Notes under the pieces: model-generated | Seen by the model: only the letters and a program-made list of their open reading frames with translations | Told to the model about the DNA's origin: nothing | Databases searched by the model: none | Made by a program: the position numbers and the translations under genes | NCBI GenBank assembly: GCA_044432975.1 | Contig: JAWXUC010000006.1 | Span: forward strand, 1-64,000 | DNA: 64,000 bases | Source of the DNA: JAWXUC01 sp044432975 | GTDB lineage: Bacteria; Pseudomonadota; Alphaproteobacteria; RF32; CAG-239 | Reading direction: 5' to 3' | Part shown: positions 24,857-34,647 of the stretch, in pieces | Layout: each line of letters begins with the position of its first letter | Position numbering within the stretch: position 1 is the stretch's first letter

Positions 24857-24981
24857 AAATAATCTCCTTTAGCTTGAGTGAATATATTAAAAAGAATAAA
24901 AAGTAAAGAAATAATAAAAAAATGCTTTAAAATAATAAAAAAGCCTTTATTATGTGCTGATGACTGTAAAGGGGAATATAA

Positions 24982-27900
24982 ATGTCAGAATTACCACAAT
25001 TCATATCAGAAAAATCAGAATCAAACTACTCTGTAGATGCGCCAGAAATTAAAACATCATGGGCTTCTCAAAATATTTACAAATTGATGATGTGGTTTTC
25101 TGTTATATGGTTTTTAATTGTTTTAACTTATATCACCAAATATTTTGGTTGGTCAAATTTGTTTTTAATGATGCCAGATGAATTTGGTGGTTTTTTAGCA
25201 GGTGTAACTCTTCCTCTTGGTGCAATTTGGGTTGTTATGGCTTATATTGATAGGGGCACAAATTTTAAAAATGAAGCAAAGTTTTTGCGTGCATATCTTA
25301 ATCAATTGGTATATCCAGAAGAAGGTGGCGCACAAACCACAAAAGCAATGGCAGATGCAATTCGTTCTCAAGTGATAGAACTTCAAGAAGTTACAAAAGA
25401 AGCTAATGCTCAGTCTCTTAATATAAAAAAGGGTCTAGAAGTTAAAATAGATGAGTTTTCTAAATTGGTAGGCATCTTAGATACTTACTCTTCAAAAACC
25501 ATGCAAGAATTTTCAGGTAGAGTAGACGGTTTAATTAAAAATTTTGATTATGTAAATACAGCATCATCAAATGCTGCCGATGGCCTAAAATCTACATTAG
25601 AAGATTTTTCTGAAATTTCTCATACAATATCAACTGATTTAAATAATATTTTCTCAAGCTTAGTTCCTCAAATTCAACAATTAAAAACAGCATCTTCAGA
25701 ATTATCTGCAATAAATGAAGATAACTTAAGTAAGATGGATGCTTCTAATAAAGTATTAAATGATTTTGCCGATAAAACTGTTTCAAGCGTTGATTTTGTT
25801 TCAAAACGTTTGTTAGATCAAACATCAAAAATTCAAGAAACCTCTTTTGATATAATTAGCAAAGTTGAAGATATGCAAACTTCATTAGGAGGTAGTGTTA
25901 AAGATTTTGGTAAAATATTAGATGCTCAAAGTAGTTTTGTCTCTTCTCATATAAAAGAATTTGACAAAGCAAATGATAATCTTTCTAAAAAGCTTTCTGC
26001 TCAAGGTGATGTTGTTGCCTCAGAAGTAGAAAAAGTAATAACAAGATCTTCTTTTGTTGCAGAAACAATAGAAACTCAAGTTAATAACTTACACTCTGTT
26101 GCCGATTCTATAGGTTCCGATATGGAGACTATTGTTACTTCATTAAGTGATAGTACAGCTGTTTTTGATGAGAAATATGCTAAAGTTGCTGCAAATCTAA
26201 ATAATGGTATAGACGCAATTAGCGATGGTGCATTGAAGGTAGAAGAAATTGTTGCAAAATCATCAAGCTCAATAGATAGTTTAAGCGGAAGTTTACAAGT
26301 TAAGTCGACAGATTGGAATAGTGCTCTTTTAGATATTTTCCAAAAGTATGATGCTTTGTATAAAGACATAACAGATAAAACTAAAGACCTTAAATTTATT
26401 TCAAATCAAACAGTTGATGATATTAAAGAAGTTGGTGGTGTTATGGATAAATACGCCAACAATTTAACTCAAACCTGTTCTTTAGTTGTTGCTCAAAACA
26501 AACAAAGTGAAGTTTCATTAAATCAGCAACATAAAAATTTAAATACATCAATATCTTCTTTAGAGTTTGCTCGTTCAGAAATTAAAAAACAAGTTGAAGA
26601 ATTGTCAAAATCAGCAGTTGTTATAAATGAAGAGGCTGTTAGTGCAATTAATAATCTAAAATCACAAATGGAAGACGCTTTGCAAACATCTGAAGATGTT
26701 GTAACAAAAACAAGAGTGATAAACGAAAGCTTAAAAGAACAATCAAAAGATTTTGATGTTAGCACAACAAAAACATTATCTTCAATGAAAGAGTTTAGTT
26801 CAACTTTAAGTGATAATTACAAAGAATTAAATAAATTAAGCTCAAATGTAGATGAACGTTCAGCATCTGTTTCAAATACTCTTGAGAAGCAAATTAATAT
26901 GTTAGATGAAAGAACAGAGCTTTCTAGTAAAAAATATGAAGGTATTTTATCATTGTTTACAGAACAAACAAATGTTCTAAATTCTGTTACAGAAAAAACG
27001 GTTAGTTATGTAGCTGATGTTGTAAGTTCTTTAGATGAAAAAGCAGAGGTTATAAACGCTTTGTTCCAACATCAAGAAGAAGCCTTTTTAAGTGTTTGTG
27101 ATAAATTGTCAGAAAATACTTCAAACATTGCAAGTTCTTTAAGAAAACACATTTTATCTATAGAACAAAGCACAGATAAAGCTTTTTCAAGAATGACAAC
27201 ATTAGAAGCAGATGTTAACAAAAGAAGCACTTTGGTTTGTAATATTGCTACATCTAGCATGGATAAAATTACAGATATTCAAAAACATCTAGAAGAAAAA
27301 TCAGAAGAAGCTGTTAATAGTGTAAGTAAAGTAGAAGAAAAGTTTTTATTAACAGCAGATGTAATTTCTGGTCGTTTGAACAATTTTGAAACAAGCATTC
27401 AATCTTTAGATGACTTATCAGGCGAGGTTAATAACAAGATATCAGAAAAGGCAAAATCTTTATTAGATGTAAATCAAAAAATTGTTGCCGAAACAAATAA
27501 CTCTTGTGATTTCTTATCTTCAAAAAATACATATTTAGAAGGTTTCTTGGCAAAAGTTCAAGCGCAGGCAGAAACATTAAAAGATGTGTTTGATACTCAA
27601 AAAGAAACTCTTACAGAAGTTGCTAATGTGGTTGCTACTCAAAGCAGATTAGGTGAAAGTTCTTTGTCTCAACAATATAAAATATTATCAGATGCTTCAC
27701 TTGAAGTTTCTCAAAAAATGAATGAAATCCAAGATAAATTTAAGAATAATATGGAATTTGTTTCAGATACTTCTGCAAAAATAGCCTATGAAATAGATAC
27801 TTTAGGAGATAGATTAATAACAATTTCAGAAGATGTTGAAACTTCATCAAAAAGTGTAATAAAAGATATTCAATCAGTTAGCTTAAATTTATCAGATTGT

Positions 27901-28950
27901 GAAGAAAATTTGCTAAAATCTGCTAAAAAATCATCAGAGACATTAGGTCAGGCAGCTGGTAGTTATGAGCAATATATAGCTAACTTTAATACTGTTACAG
28001 CAGAAGCAAGTACAGGTGTTTTTGAAATCAATTCTTTAATTTCAGATCAAAGTGATAAAATGATAAAAATATCAGAAGATACAAAAGAGCTTGTTGCTTG
28101 CTTTAATACTGTATTAAATGATACTTCATTAGAGCTTTCAAATAGAGCTAACTTTGCATTTGAAAAAGTTAAAGGATTGGGAGAAAACTTAAAAACATTA
28201 AGCAATCAATTAGAAGATGCTGGTAAATTAGGTGCAAAACATCTAGAAACATCAGGAGATAAATTAAGAGCTCAAATTAATGAGATTACAGCAAACGCAG
28301 AAAGAATTTCTAATTCTATTTTAGGCTCAGGAGAAACATTCTTAAAGCAATCTGATGTCTTGGTTGTAACAACAGATGATGCCTTAATTAAAGTTAATAA
28401 CATTATGGATAAATTAGATGAGGGCTCAAAATCTTTCTTATCAATTGGTGATGTTACAACACAAAAAGCAGCCAGCTTTTCTGCTCTTGTAGAAACTCAA
28501 GTTAAATCATTAACAGAGGTTGCCTCAAAAGCAGATAGTAAGTTAAAAGAGTTATTAACTGTTCATGACAATGTATCTACAGATAAGTTTATCAAGGATT
28601 CTGCATACATTATAGAAACATTAGAAACTTTAGCTGTTGATGTTGCAAAATTAATAAATCCTGAAAACGCAGAAGAAATGTGGAAGAAATATTATAACGG
28701 AGACAATTCTGTTTTTATTAGAAACTTAGCAAAAAATTTGAACAAAAATCAAGTTGCAACAATTAAAGGAAGATATGAATCTGATGCAGAATTTAGAAAA
28801 ATCATCACCAGATATCTAACCGAGTTTGAAGAGTTGTTAAATAAAGCTCAAAATAATGAAAGAGCTGGTATTATCTTATCTGTCATCACCAGTGCTGATA
28901 TAGGCAAAGTTTATTATGTTTTAGCAAAAGCATTGGATAAATTAAATTGA
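24982..28950 (+). CDS. Giant membrane-anchored coiled-coil protein (1322 aa)
   Basis: A 1322-residue protein with two membrane helices near the N terminus (about 33-53 and 68-88), then ~1100 residues of Ser/Lys/Glu/Asp-rich helix with loose repeats resembling a chemoreceptor or spectrin-like coiled coil, and a compact C-terminal domain of ~120 residues (KLINPENAEEMWKKYYNG to IGKVYYVLAKALDKLN). The architecture, two N-terminal helices plus a very long coiled coil, recalls polarity proteins such as Caulobacter TipN, but no homology is claimed. AAAGGGGA precedes the ATG. Its stop overlaps the TTG of dusB, coupling it to the dusB-hfq operon. Function unknown. Confidence 0.85.
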   Translation: MSELPQFISEKSESNYSVDAPEIKTSWASQNIYKLMMWFSVIWFLIVLTYITKYFGWSNLFLMMPDEFGGFLAGVTLPLGAIWVVMAYIDRGTNFKNEAKFLRAYLNQLVYPEEGGAQTTKAMADAIRSQVIELQEVTKEANAQSLNIKKGLEVKIDEFSKLVGILDTYSSKTMQEFSGRVDGLIKNFDYVNTASSNAADGLKSTLEDFSEISHTISTDLNNIFSSLVPQIQQLKTASSELSAINEDNLSKMDASNKVLNDFADKTVSSVDFVSKRLLDQTSKIQETSFDIISKVEDMQTSLGGSVKDFGKILDAQSSFVSSHIKEFDKANDNLSKKLSAQGDVVASEVEKVITRSSFVAETIETQVNNLHSVADSIGSDMETIVTSLSDSTAVFDEKYAKVAANLNNGIDAISDGALKVEEIVAKSSSSIDSLSGSLQVKSTDWNSALLDIFQKYDALYKDITDKTKDLKFISNQTVDDIKEVGGVMDKYANNLTQTCSLVVAQNKQSEVSLNQQHKNLNTSISSLEFARSEIKKQVEELSKSAVVINEEAVSAINNLKSQMEDALQTSEDVVTKTRVINESLKEQSKDFDVSTTKTLSSMKEFSSTLSDNYKELNKLSSNVDERSASVSNTLEKQINMLDERTELSSKKYEGILSLFTEQTNVLNSVTEKTVSYVADVVSSLDEKAEVINALFQHQEEAFLSVCDKLSENTSNIASSLRKHILSIEQSTDKAFSRMTTLEADVNKRSTLVCNIATSSMDKITDIQKHLEEKSEEAVNSVSKVEEKFLLTADVISGRLNNFETSIQSLDDLSGEVNNKISEKAKSLLDVNQKIVAETNNSCDFLSSKNTYLEGFLAKVQAQAETLKDVFDTQKETLTEVANVVATQSRLGESSLSQQYKILSDASLEVSQKMNEIQDKFKNNMEFVSDTSAKIAYEIDTLGDRLITISEDVETSSKSVIKDIQSVSLNLSDCEENLLKSAKKSSETLGQAAGSYEQYIANFNTVTAEASTGVFEINSLISDQSDKMIKISEDTKELVACFNTVLNDTSLELSNRANFAFEKVKGLGENLKTLSNQLEDAGKLGAKHLETSGDKLRAQINEITANAERISNSILGSGETFLKQSDVLVVTTDDALIKVNNIMDKLDEGSKSFLSIGDVTTQKAASFSALVETQVKSLTEVASKADSKLKELLTVHDNVSTDKFIKDSAYIIETLETLAVDVAKLINPENAEEMWKKYYNGDNSVFIRNLAKNLNKNQVATIKGRYESDAEFRKIITRYLTEFEELLNKAQNNERAGIILSVITSADIGKVYYVLAKALDKLN

Positions 28951-29879
28951 CAGAGATATACTTAGCGCCCATGGCAGGCATAACAGATAAGCCTTGTCGC
29001 AAATTAATTGCAGGGTTTGGTTGTGGCAAGATGTTTTCTGAAATGGTTGCCATAAATGCTATTAATTATAAAAACAAAAAAACATTGTTAATAGCAGATG
29101 TTAGAGATGAGCCATATGATGTTATTGTTCAGTTAATGGGCAACAACCCAGACTTGTTTGCAGAAACGATTCCCATTGTAGAAGAATATGGCGCTGCTAG
29201 TATAGACATCAATATGGGTTGTCCTGCAAAAAAAATTGTTGGTAATAATAGTGGCTCATATTTAATGACAAATATTAATTTAGCTCAAGAGATTATAAAA
29301 AAATCAAGAAAAGCAACCAAATTAAAATTGAGTGTAAAGTTTCGATTAGGTTGGGATGATAACAGCAAAAACTTTTTAGAATTTGGCAAAATGGCAGAAG
29401 GTGAGGGCGTTGACTTTATAACAATGCACGGCAGAACCAGAAGTCAGTTTTATGCAAGCACCGCCAACTGGAATGCAATAAAAGAATTAAAAGAAAATAT
29501 AAAAATTCCTTTAATTGGTAATGGAGATATTGATAGTCCTCAAAAAGCTAAAGATTTTTTAGAGGCTTCAGGTGTTGACGGCTTAATGATAGGCAGAGCA
29601 ACATTAGGTCAGCCTTGGATAATTAAAGATATAGATGATTATATTAATAAAGGAATTCTAAATCCTTTAAAAACAACAGCTGAAATAAAACAAATTTTAT
29701 TAACTCATTTTAAGGATTTAATAGATTATTATGGAGAATATCAAGGATTAAGAATGTCAAGAAAATATGTAGGTTGGTATTCAAAATCTATGCAAAATGC
29801 CAAAAAATTTAGAGAAGATTTTATGAAGATATCAACAGTTGCTGAGGCTTTAAATAAAATTGAGGAGTTTATGATATGA
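28947..29879 (+). CDS. dusB: tRNA-dihydrouridine synthase DusB (NifR3)
   Basis: A 310-residue flavin enzyme that reduces uridine to dihydrouridine in tRNA. It begins TEIYLAPMAGITDKPCRKLI and has the catalytic Cys in SIDINMGCPAKKIVGNNSG, HGRTRSQFY, NGDIDSPQKA and MIGRATLGQPWI. The start is a TTG overlapping the preceding stop by three bases. In many alphaproteobacteria dusB (nifR3) heads the ntrB-ntrC-ntrY-ntrX-trkA-hfq-hflX cluster; here trkA follows directly with an ATGA overlap. Confidence 0.95.
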   Translation: MTEIYLAPMAGITDKPCRKLIAGFGCGKMFSEMVAINAINYKNKKTLLIADVRDEPYDVIVQLMGNNPDLFAETIPIVEEYGAASIDINMGCPAKKIVGNNSGSYLMTNINLAQEIIKKSRKATKLKLSVKFRLGWDDNSKNFLEFGKMAEGEGVDFITMHGRTRSQFYASTANWNAIKELKENIKIPLIGNGDIDSPQKAKDFLEASGVDGLMIGRATLGQPWIIKDIDDYINKGILNPLKTTAEIKQILLTHFKDLIDYYGEYQGLRMSRKYVGWYSKSMQNAKKFREDFMKISTVAEALNKIEEFMI

Positions 29880-31219
29880 AAATAATTATAGCAGGTGCAG
29901 GCTTAACAGGATCAAGCATAGTTTCTTATTTAAGCCAAAACTATAACTCTGATGATATTGTTGTTATAGATACCAACCCTTGCGCTTTACAAAAATTGTC
30001 AGCCTCTTATGATGTTCAAACAATTTGTGGTTCAAGCTCAAATCCAGAGATATTAAAACAAGCAGGCACCAAAGATGCAGATATCATTATGGCATTAACA
30101 GATAGTGATGAAGTTAATATGGTAACTTGTCAAATGGCATATAGCTTGTTTAATATTCAAAAGAAAATAGCCAGAGTAGAAGAAACAGATTTGTTAGCTC
30201 CACTTTGGAAAGATTTGTATAATGAACAAAACATGCCAATAGATTATATTGTTTCAACTAATTTAGAGTTGGCAAACAATGTTTTTTCTTTAATAAAAAT
30301 TCCTCAAGCCAGAGATTTCGCTTGCATTAGAGATGGCAGGTTTAATCTTTTGTCTTTTAAGATAGAAGACACAACCCCAATTGTTAATGCTCAGATATTA
30401 GAGTTAGAAAGATTATTTAATGGTATCAATATTTCTGTTTTATTAATTATCAGAAACGGATGTGTTGTAATTCCAACAGAAGAAGAAACCTTTTTAAGTG
30501 GCGATGAAGTTTTTTTCATAACTTCAGAAAATGCTCAAGATATAGCAATAGAAGCATTTGGCAAAGCTTCTCAAAGCAATGAACGCGTTTTGATTTTTGG
30601 TGCTAATAATGTTTGTGAGTTATTGCTTAAACAGTTGCAAAAAGATAGTGTTATCACCAACATTAAAGTTATTGAAGAAAATATTGCCAAAGCTCAAGAT
30701 TTAAGTTTTAGATATAATGATGTTCAAGTTATTAGTGGCTCATTATTAAGCGACGCCATTCTTTCAGAAGCGGGGATAAATAAGGCAGATATTACAGTAT
30801 CATTAACAAATGAAGATAAAGATAATATTTTAACTTCAATTTTATCACATAGTTTAAATGTAAACTCTAACATTTCTTTGTTAAATTCAAAGATATATGA
30901 CAATATGTTAGATGGTTTAGATAATAATATTTCAATAGATAGAAGCACCATTATTTCTTCTAGTATCTTAAAAGCGGTTAAAAATTTAGACTTTGTCCAT
31001 GTGTTGAGCAAAAACTATGGTGAAGTTTGGGGCTTAAAGATGCAAAAACGTGCTGATTATAAAAAAATTGCCAAACTTAAAGGTGTTAAAATAGGTCTTG
31101 TTATCAGAGATGAAGAATATTTATATGAATTACCATTAAATGGCTTGCAAAGAAAAGATTATGTAATATTATTTGTAGAAAACAGTATAATACAAAAAGC
31201 AGAGGAGTTGTTTGTATGA
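29876..31219 (+). CDS. trkA: Trk potassium transporter NAD-binding protein TrkA
   Basis: A 447-residue peripheral membrane protein that gates K+ uptake through TrkH/TrkG. It has two RCK repeats: the first opens KIIIAGAGLTGSSIVSYLSQ with the acidic VVIDTN, followed by a TrkA-C domain; the second opens ERVLIFGANNVCELLLKQLQ. The second Rossmann glycine motif is degenerate (GANNVCE), so NAD binding may be confined to the first. No trkH/trkG partner lies in this window. Start and stop both overlap neighbours (ATGA), within the dusB-trkA-hfq-hflX-tyrA run. Confidence 0.93.
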   Translation: MKIIIAGAGLTGSSIVSYLSQNYNSDDIVVIDTNPCALQKLSASYDVQTICGSSSNPEILKQAGTKDADIIMALTDSDEVNMVTCQMAYSLFNIQKKIARVEETDLLAPLWKDLYNEQNMPIDYIVSTNLELANNVFSLIKIPQARDFACIRDGRFNLLSFKIEDTTPIVNAQILELERLFNGINISVLLIIRNGCVVIPTEEETFLSGDEVFFITSENAQDIAIEAFGKASQSNERVLIFGANNVCELLLKQLQKDSVITNIKVIEENIAKAQDLSFRYNDVQVISGSLLSDAILSEAGINKADITVSLTNEDKDNILTSILSHSLNVNSNISLLNSKIYDNMLDGLDNNISIDRSTIISSSILKAVKNLDFVHVLSKNYGEVWGLKMQKRADYKKIAKLKGVKIGLVIRDEEYLYELPLNGLQRKDYVILFVENSIIQKAEELFV

Positions 31220-31413
31220 GTAAAAAATTTTTAGATAAAATAAAAGAAGATAAAATTTCTGTAACTTTATTTTTAATGACAGGTATTAAATTACAAGGTC
31301 ATTTGATTGATTATACAGATGATACAATTTTATTAAAAAGAGATGGTCATATTCAGTTAATTTATACTCATAGCATTTCAACCATAATGCCAGCTAGCGT
31401 GGTAGAAATTTGA
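31216..31413 (+). CDS. hfq: RNA chaperone Hfq
   Basis: A 65-residue Hfq, the ring-shaped Sm-like protein that pairs small RNAs with mRNAs. The Sm1 motif reads TLFLMTGIKLQGHLIDYTDD and the Sm2 region YTHSISTIMP (commonly YKHAISTI). The N terminus is shorter than in E. coli and there is no long C-terminal tail, as in other alphaproteobacterial Hfq proteins. ATG overlaps the trkA stop. The substitution of Thr for the Lys of the usual YKH motif affects the U-rich RNA-binding pore and is worth noting. Confidence 0.95.
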   Translation: MSKKFLDKIKEDKISVTLFLMTGIKLQGHLIDYTDDTILLKRDGHIQLIYTHSISTIMPASVVEI

Positions 31414-32579
31414 AGACTATATTAATTTGCCCACAAGGCACAGACAAAGAAGAAGCCGTAGGGCTAGTTAAAGCAATAGATTTAGAAATAGAAGATGTCT
31501 TAACCCCAAATGTTAAAGAGGTGAGACCTGCCACATATTTCTCAAAATACGTTTTAGATAAAATAAAAGAATATGAGGCAGATTTATTAATTGTAGATAT
31601 AAACTTAACTCCAGTTCAACAAAGAAATTTAGAAAAAGAGTTAGATTTAAAAGTAATAGATAGAACCGCACTTATCTTAGAAATTTTTGGTCAAAGAGCC
31701 CAAACCAAAGAAGGTGTGCTGCAAGTAGAACTTGCTCATTTAACATATCAAAGAAGTAGATTAGTTAGAAGCTGGACTCACTTAGAACGCCAACGCGGTG
31801 GCGCAGGCTTTTTAGGCGGCCCAGGAGAACGACAAATAGAACTAGACCGACGTATAATTGACGATAAGATTGTAAAAATAAAAAAAGAATTAGAAAAGGT
31901 TAAAAAAACAAGAGGCTTACAAAGAGGGGCAAGAAAAAAAGTTCCATATCCAATAATAGCACTTGTTGGTTATACCAATGCAGGTAAATCAACTTTGTTT
32001 AATTACTTAACCAACTCAGAAGTTTTTGCGCAAGATTTGCTATTTGCAACATTAGATACAACCCACAGAAAAATCAGATTACCAAGCCATAAAGAGGTTA
32101 TAATTTCAGACACAGTTGGTTTTATTTCAAATCTTCCGCATGAGCTTATTATGTCATTTAGGGCAACATTAGAAGAAGTGTTAGAAGCAGACGTTGTTGT
32201 TCACGTTAGAGACATCTCAAATCCAGAAAACAAAAAACAAAAGCAAGATGTTTTAAGTGTTCTAAAAGACTTAGGGTTTGAAGATGAAAGAAAATACATA
32301 GAAGTATTAAACAAAGTAGACTTAATCGATTCTCGCCCTAGAGGTTTAACCATGAGCGCTGTTACAGGCGAGGGAATGGATAAATTTTTGCAAGAAGTCA
32401 ACAAAAAACTTGCTAAAGGCGAAAAAACAAAAACCATAAAAGTAGACATCACAGACGGCAAAAAAATCGCTTGGATTTATAAAAATTCAGACGTTATCAA
32501 AGAAACCCATACAGAAGATAAAATTACTTTCAAAGTTTCTATTTCAGAAGAAAAATTGGGAGTGTTTAATCAATTATGA
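31410..32579 (+). CDS. hflX: GTPase HflX
   Basis: A 389-residue ribosome-associated GTPase that splits stalled or stressed ribosomes. The N-terminal HflX domain ends in the helical region AHLTYQRSRLVRSWTHLERQ with RGGAGFLGGPGERQIELDRR, and the G domain shows G1 GYTNAGKST, G3 DTVGF (DTVGFISNLP) and G4 NKVD. The start is a TTG overlapping the hfq stop codon; the stop overlaps the tyrA ATG. The hfq-hflX pair is a standard order. Confidence 0.95.
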   Translation: MKTILICPQGTDKEEAVGLVKAIDLEIEDVLTPNVKEVRPATYFSKYVLDKIKEYEADLLIVDINLTPVQQRNLEKELDLKVIDRTALILEIFGQRAQTKEGVLQVELAHLTYQRSRLVRSWTHLERQRGGAGFLGGPGERQIELDRRIIDDKIVKIKKELEKVKKTRGLQRGARKKVPYPIIALVGYTNAGKSTLFNYLTNSEVFAQDLLFATLDTTHRKIRLPSHKEVIISDTVGFISNLPHELIMSFRATLEEVLEADVVVHVRDISNPENKKQKQDVLSVLKDLGFEDERKYIEVLNKVDLIDSRPRGLTMSAVTGEGMDKFLQEVNKKLAKGEKTKTIKVDITDGKKIAWIYKNSDVIKETHTEDKITFKVSISEEKLGVFNQL

Positions 32580-33424
32580 AAACAGGAATAATAGGTTTAG
32601 GTTTAATAGGTGGTTCTTTTTCATATGCTCTAAAAAAACATGATTTAACAGATGAAGTAATAGGTTTTGATATAGAACAAGACAATGTTTTACAAGCTTT
32701 GCAAATGGGATTTATAGATAAAAGCGCCAGCCTAGATGAAATATTTAAGAACTCCGACTTAATTGTCATTGCAACACCCGTTAATTATATTTCAGAAATT
32801 GTTATGAATGCTTTAGATAATATAAAAGATACTGCGGTGGTTATAGATATGGGTTCAACCAAAGAAAGTATTTGCAAATCTATTTCTAAGCATAATAACA
32901 AAAGCCGATTTGTTGCCACTCACCCAATGTGGGGAACAGAGCATAGTGGGCCTCAAGCAGCCCAAAAAGAAGCTTTTAGTGGCAGAACAGTTATTATTTG
33001 CGACAAAGAAAATTCAGATGCAGACGCATTAGATTTAGTAGAGAGTATTTATAAAAAAATTGGCATGGATGTTATTTACCTAAATTCAGCAGAACACGAT
33101 ACTCATGTTGCCTATGTTAGCCATATTTCACACATTTCATCTTTTGCTTTATCATTAACAACTTTGGCAAAAACCAATAAAGAGGATAATTATATTAAAG
33201 AACTCGCCAGCAGTGGTTTTGCCTCAACAGTCAGATTAGCCAAAAGCTCTCCAAACACATGGAGTTCAATCTTTGTAGATAATAAAGAAAACGTGCTAGA
33301 TGTTTTAGATGAATACATAGATCAAATAAATCTATTAAGAAGAATGATAAGAAAAGAACAAATAACAGAGCTAAAAGCTCAAATGACAAAAGCCAACGCC
33401 ATAAAAGAGATAATAGATAAATAA
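32576..33424 (+). CDS. Prephenate/arogenate dehydrogenase (TyrA family)
   Basis: A 282-residue NAD(P)-dependent dehydrogenase of tyrosine synthesis. The Rossmann motif is GIIGLGLIGGSFSYAL; downstream are DMGSTKESICKSI, the catalytic-region THPMWGTEHSGPQAA and HDTHVAYVSHISHISSFAL. It lacks a fused chorismate mutase and an ACT domain, the cyclohexadienyl dehydrogenase (TyrC/TyrAa) layout of alphaproteobacteria. It is coupled to hflX by an ATGA overlap and closes the dusB run. Confidence 0.9.
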   Translation: MKTGIIGLGLIGGSFSYALKKHDLTDEVIGFDIEQDNVLQALQMGFIDKSASLDEIFKNSDLIVIATPVNYISEIVMNALDNIKDTAVVIDMGSTKESICKSISKHNNKSRFVATHPMWGTEHSGPQAAQKEAFSGRTVIICDKENSDADALDLVESIYKKIGMDVIYLNSAEHDTHVAYVSHISHISSFALSLTTLAKTNKEDNYIKELASSGFASTVRLAKSSPNTWSSIFVDNKENVLDVLDEYIDQINLLRRMIRKEQITELKAQMTKANAIKEIIDK

Positions 33425-33436
33425 GGAGGAATATTT

Positions 33437-34537
33437 ATGACTATAAAGAAAATACTTATACCATTAGTTTTGATTGTTGTAATTATTTTAGGTTGGAATA
33501 ATCAAACAAAGAAATCAAATACACAATCAGAAACATCTTCAAAACCTGTTATAAAAATAGGTGCAACTTTACCTATCACAGGCAATTTAGGGCTGTTTGG
33601 CACAACAATGAAAAAAGGTATGAAACTTGCAATAGAAGAGTTAAATTCAAATCCAAATAACACATTTACATATAAGTTATTTGCAGAAAATAATGAAATG
33701 ACATCAAAACTTGCTAGAAATAATGCATTGAAATTGATTAATGTAGAAAAGGTAAATGTTATTTTTACGGCATTTGCTTTGCCTGCAAAAACAATAGAAA
33801 AAATTGCCGAAGCAAATAAAGTTATTGCCTTCCACACAACTTTAGGTGGCGCTCCTCTTGATGGAAAATATGGCTTAAATAATTTTCCAACAGGTACATC
33901 AGAAGGTCAAAAGTTAATTGAATTTATTAATAAAAACAATTATAAAAATATTGCTGTAATATCTGTTCAGTTAGATGGACTTTTAGAAGTTAAGGCTGAA
34001 TTAAAAAAGCGCTTGCCAAAAGAAAAATATCAAATTTATAATATTCTTCCAGATGAAAGACATGCGAGTATTACGGTTGCAAAAATAAAAGAGCAATCGC
34101 CAGATTTAATTGTTGCACTAACAATGCCTCCAATTACAGAAATCTTTTCAAAAGAAATGATGTTGCAAAAAATTTCAACTCCAATAGTTGGAATAGAGTT
34201 TTATAATAACAGCCCAGAATTGTTTAAGGTTTTGTCAGATTACCATACTATAGGTATTGGTAATGGTTCAGAAGAGTATATGAAAAAATATGGCGGTAGA
34301 ACATATTGGTCTGTATTTGGATATGATGATGTTAATATTATTTCTCAGGCTTATGAAAGTTTAGGGTTGGTTGATGGTAAAATTCCAAACTCAGAGGCTG
34401 TTCTTGAAAAATTACATGAAATTAAGAATTTTAAGGGTGAAGTCGGAAATTTAGTTCTTGATGAACGAGGTCAATTCCACTCAACTCCAATTTTGATGAG
34501 AGTCAAAAATGGTAAAGAAATGATAATTAATGATTAA
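33437..34537 (+). CDS. ABC transporter substrate-binding protein (branched-chain amino acid type)
   Basis: A 366-residue periplasmic binding protein of the Leu/Ile/Val-binding (Peripla_BP_6) type. An N-terminal hydrophobic anchor (ILIPLVLIVVIILGW) is followed by a Ser/Thr/Lys linker and the domain start IKIGATLPITGNLGLFGTTM. There is no lipobox Cys, so it is probably tethered by an uncleaved signal anchor. No permease or ATPase genes are next to it, so it may serve a distant transporter or act as a sensor. AAGGAGGA precedes the ATG. It follows tyrA by 12 bp and ends at a strong terminator. Confidence 0.85.
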   Translation: MTIKKILIPLVLIVVIILGWNNQTKKSNTQSETSSKPVIKIGATLPITGNLGLFGTTMKKGMKLAIEELNSNPNNTFTYKLFAENNEMTSKLARNNALKLINVEKVNVIFTAFALPAKTIEKIAEANKVIAFHTTLGGAPLDGKYGLNNFPTGTSEGQKLIEFINKNNYKNIAVISVQLDGLLEVKAELKKRLPKEKYQIYNILPDERHASITVAKIKEQSPDLIVALTMPPITEIFSKEMMLQKISTPIVGIEFYNNSPELFKVLSDYHTIGIGNGSEEYMKKYGGRTYWSVFGYDDVNIISQAYESLGLVDGKIPNSEAVLEKLHEIKNFKGEVGNLVLDERGQFHSTPILMRVKNGKEMIIND

Positions 34538-34548
34538 TTTTATAAAGG

Positions 34549-34573
34549 GAGGTTAGCCTCCCTGTTTTTTTGT
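34549..34573 (+). terminator. Rho-independent terminator
   Basis: GGGAGG-ttag-CCTCCC followed by TG and seven T residues, 11 bp after the binding-protein stop codon. It is the probable end of the transcript that includes dusB-hfq-hflX-tyrA. Confidence 0.92.
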
Positions 34574-34584
34574 ACATTTTTGTT

Positions 34585-34613
34585 GAATCTAGCCTAAAAT
34601 TGTGATATTATAT
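34585..34613 (+). promoter_or_regulatory. Sigma-70 promoter for the gene at 34648
   Basis: TTGAAT, 17-bp spacer, TATTAT, with TGTGA directly before the -10, 34 bp before the ATG. It follows the terminator at 34549 immediately. Confidence 0.7.
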
Positions 34614-34647
34614 TCTTATTGTTTAATTTATTAAAAGGAAAAATAAG

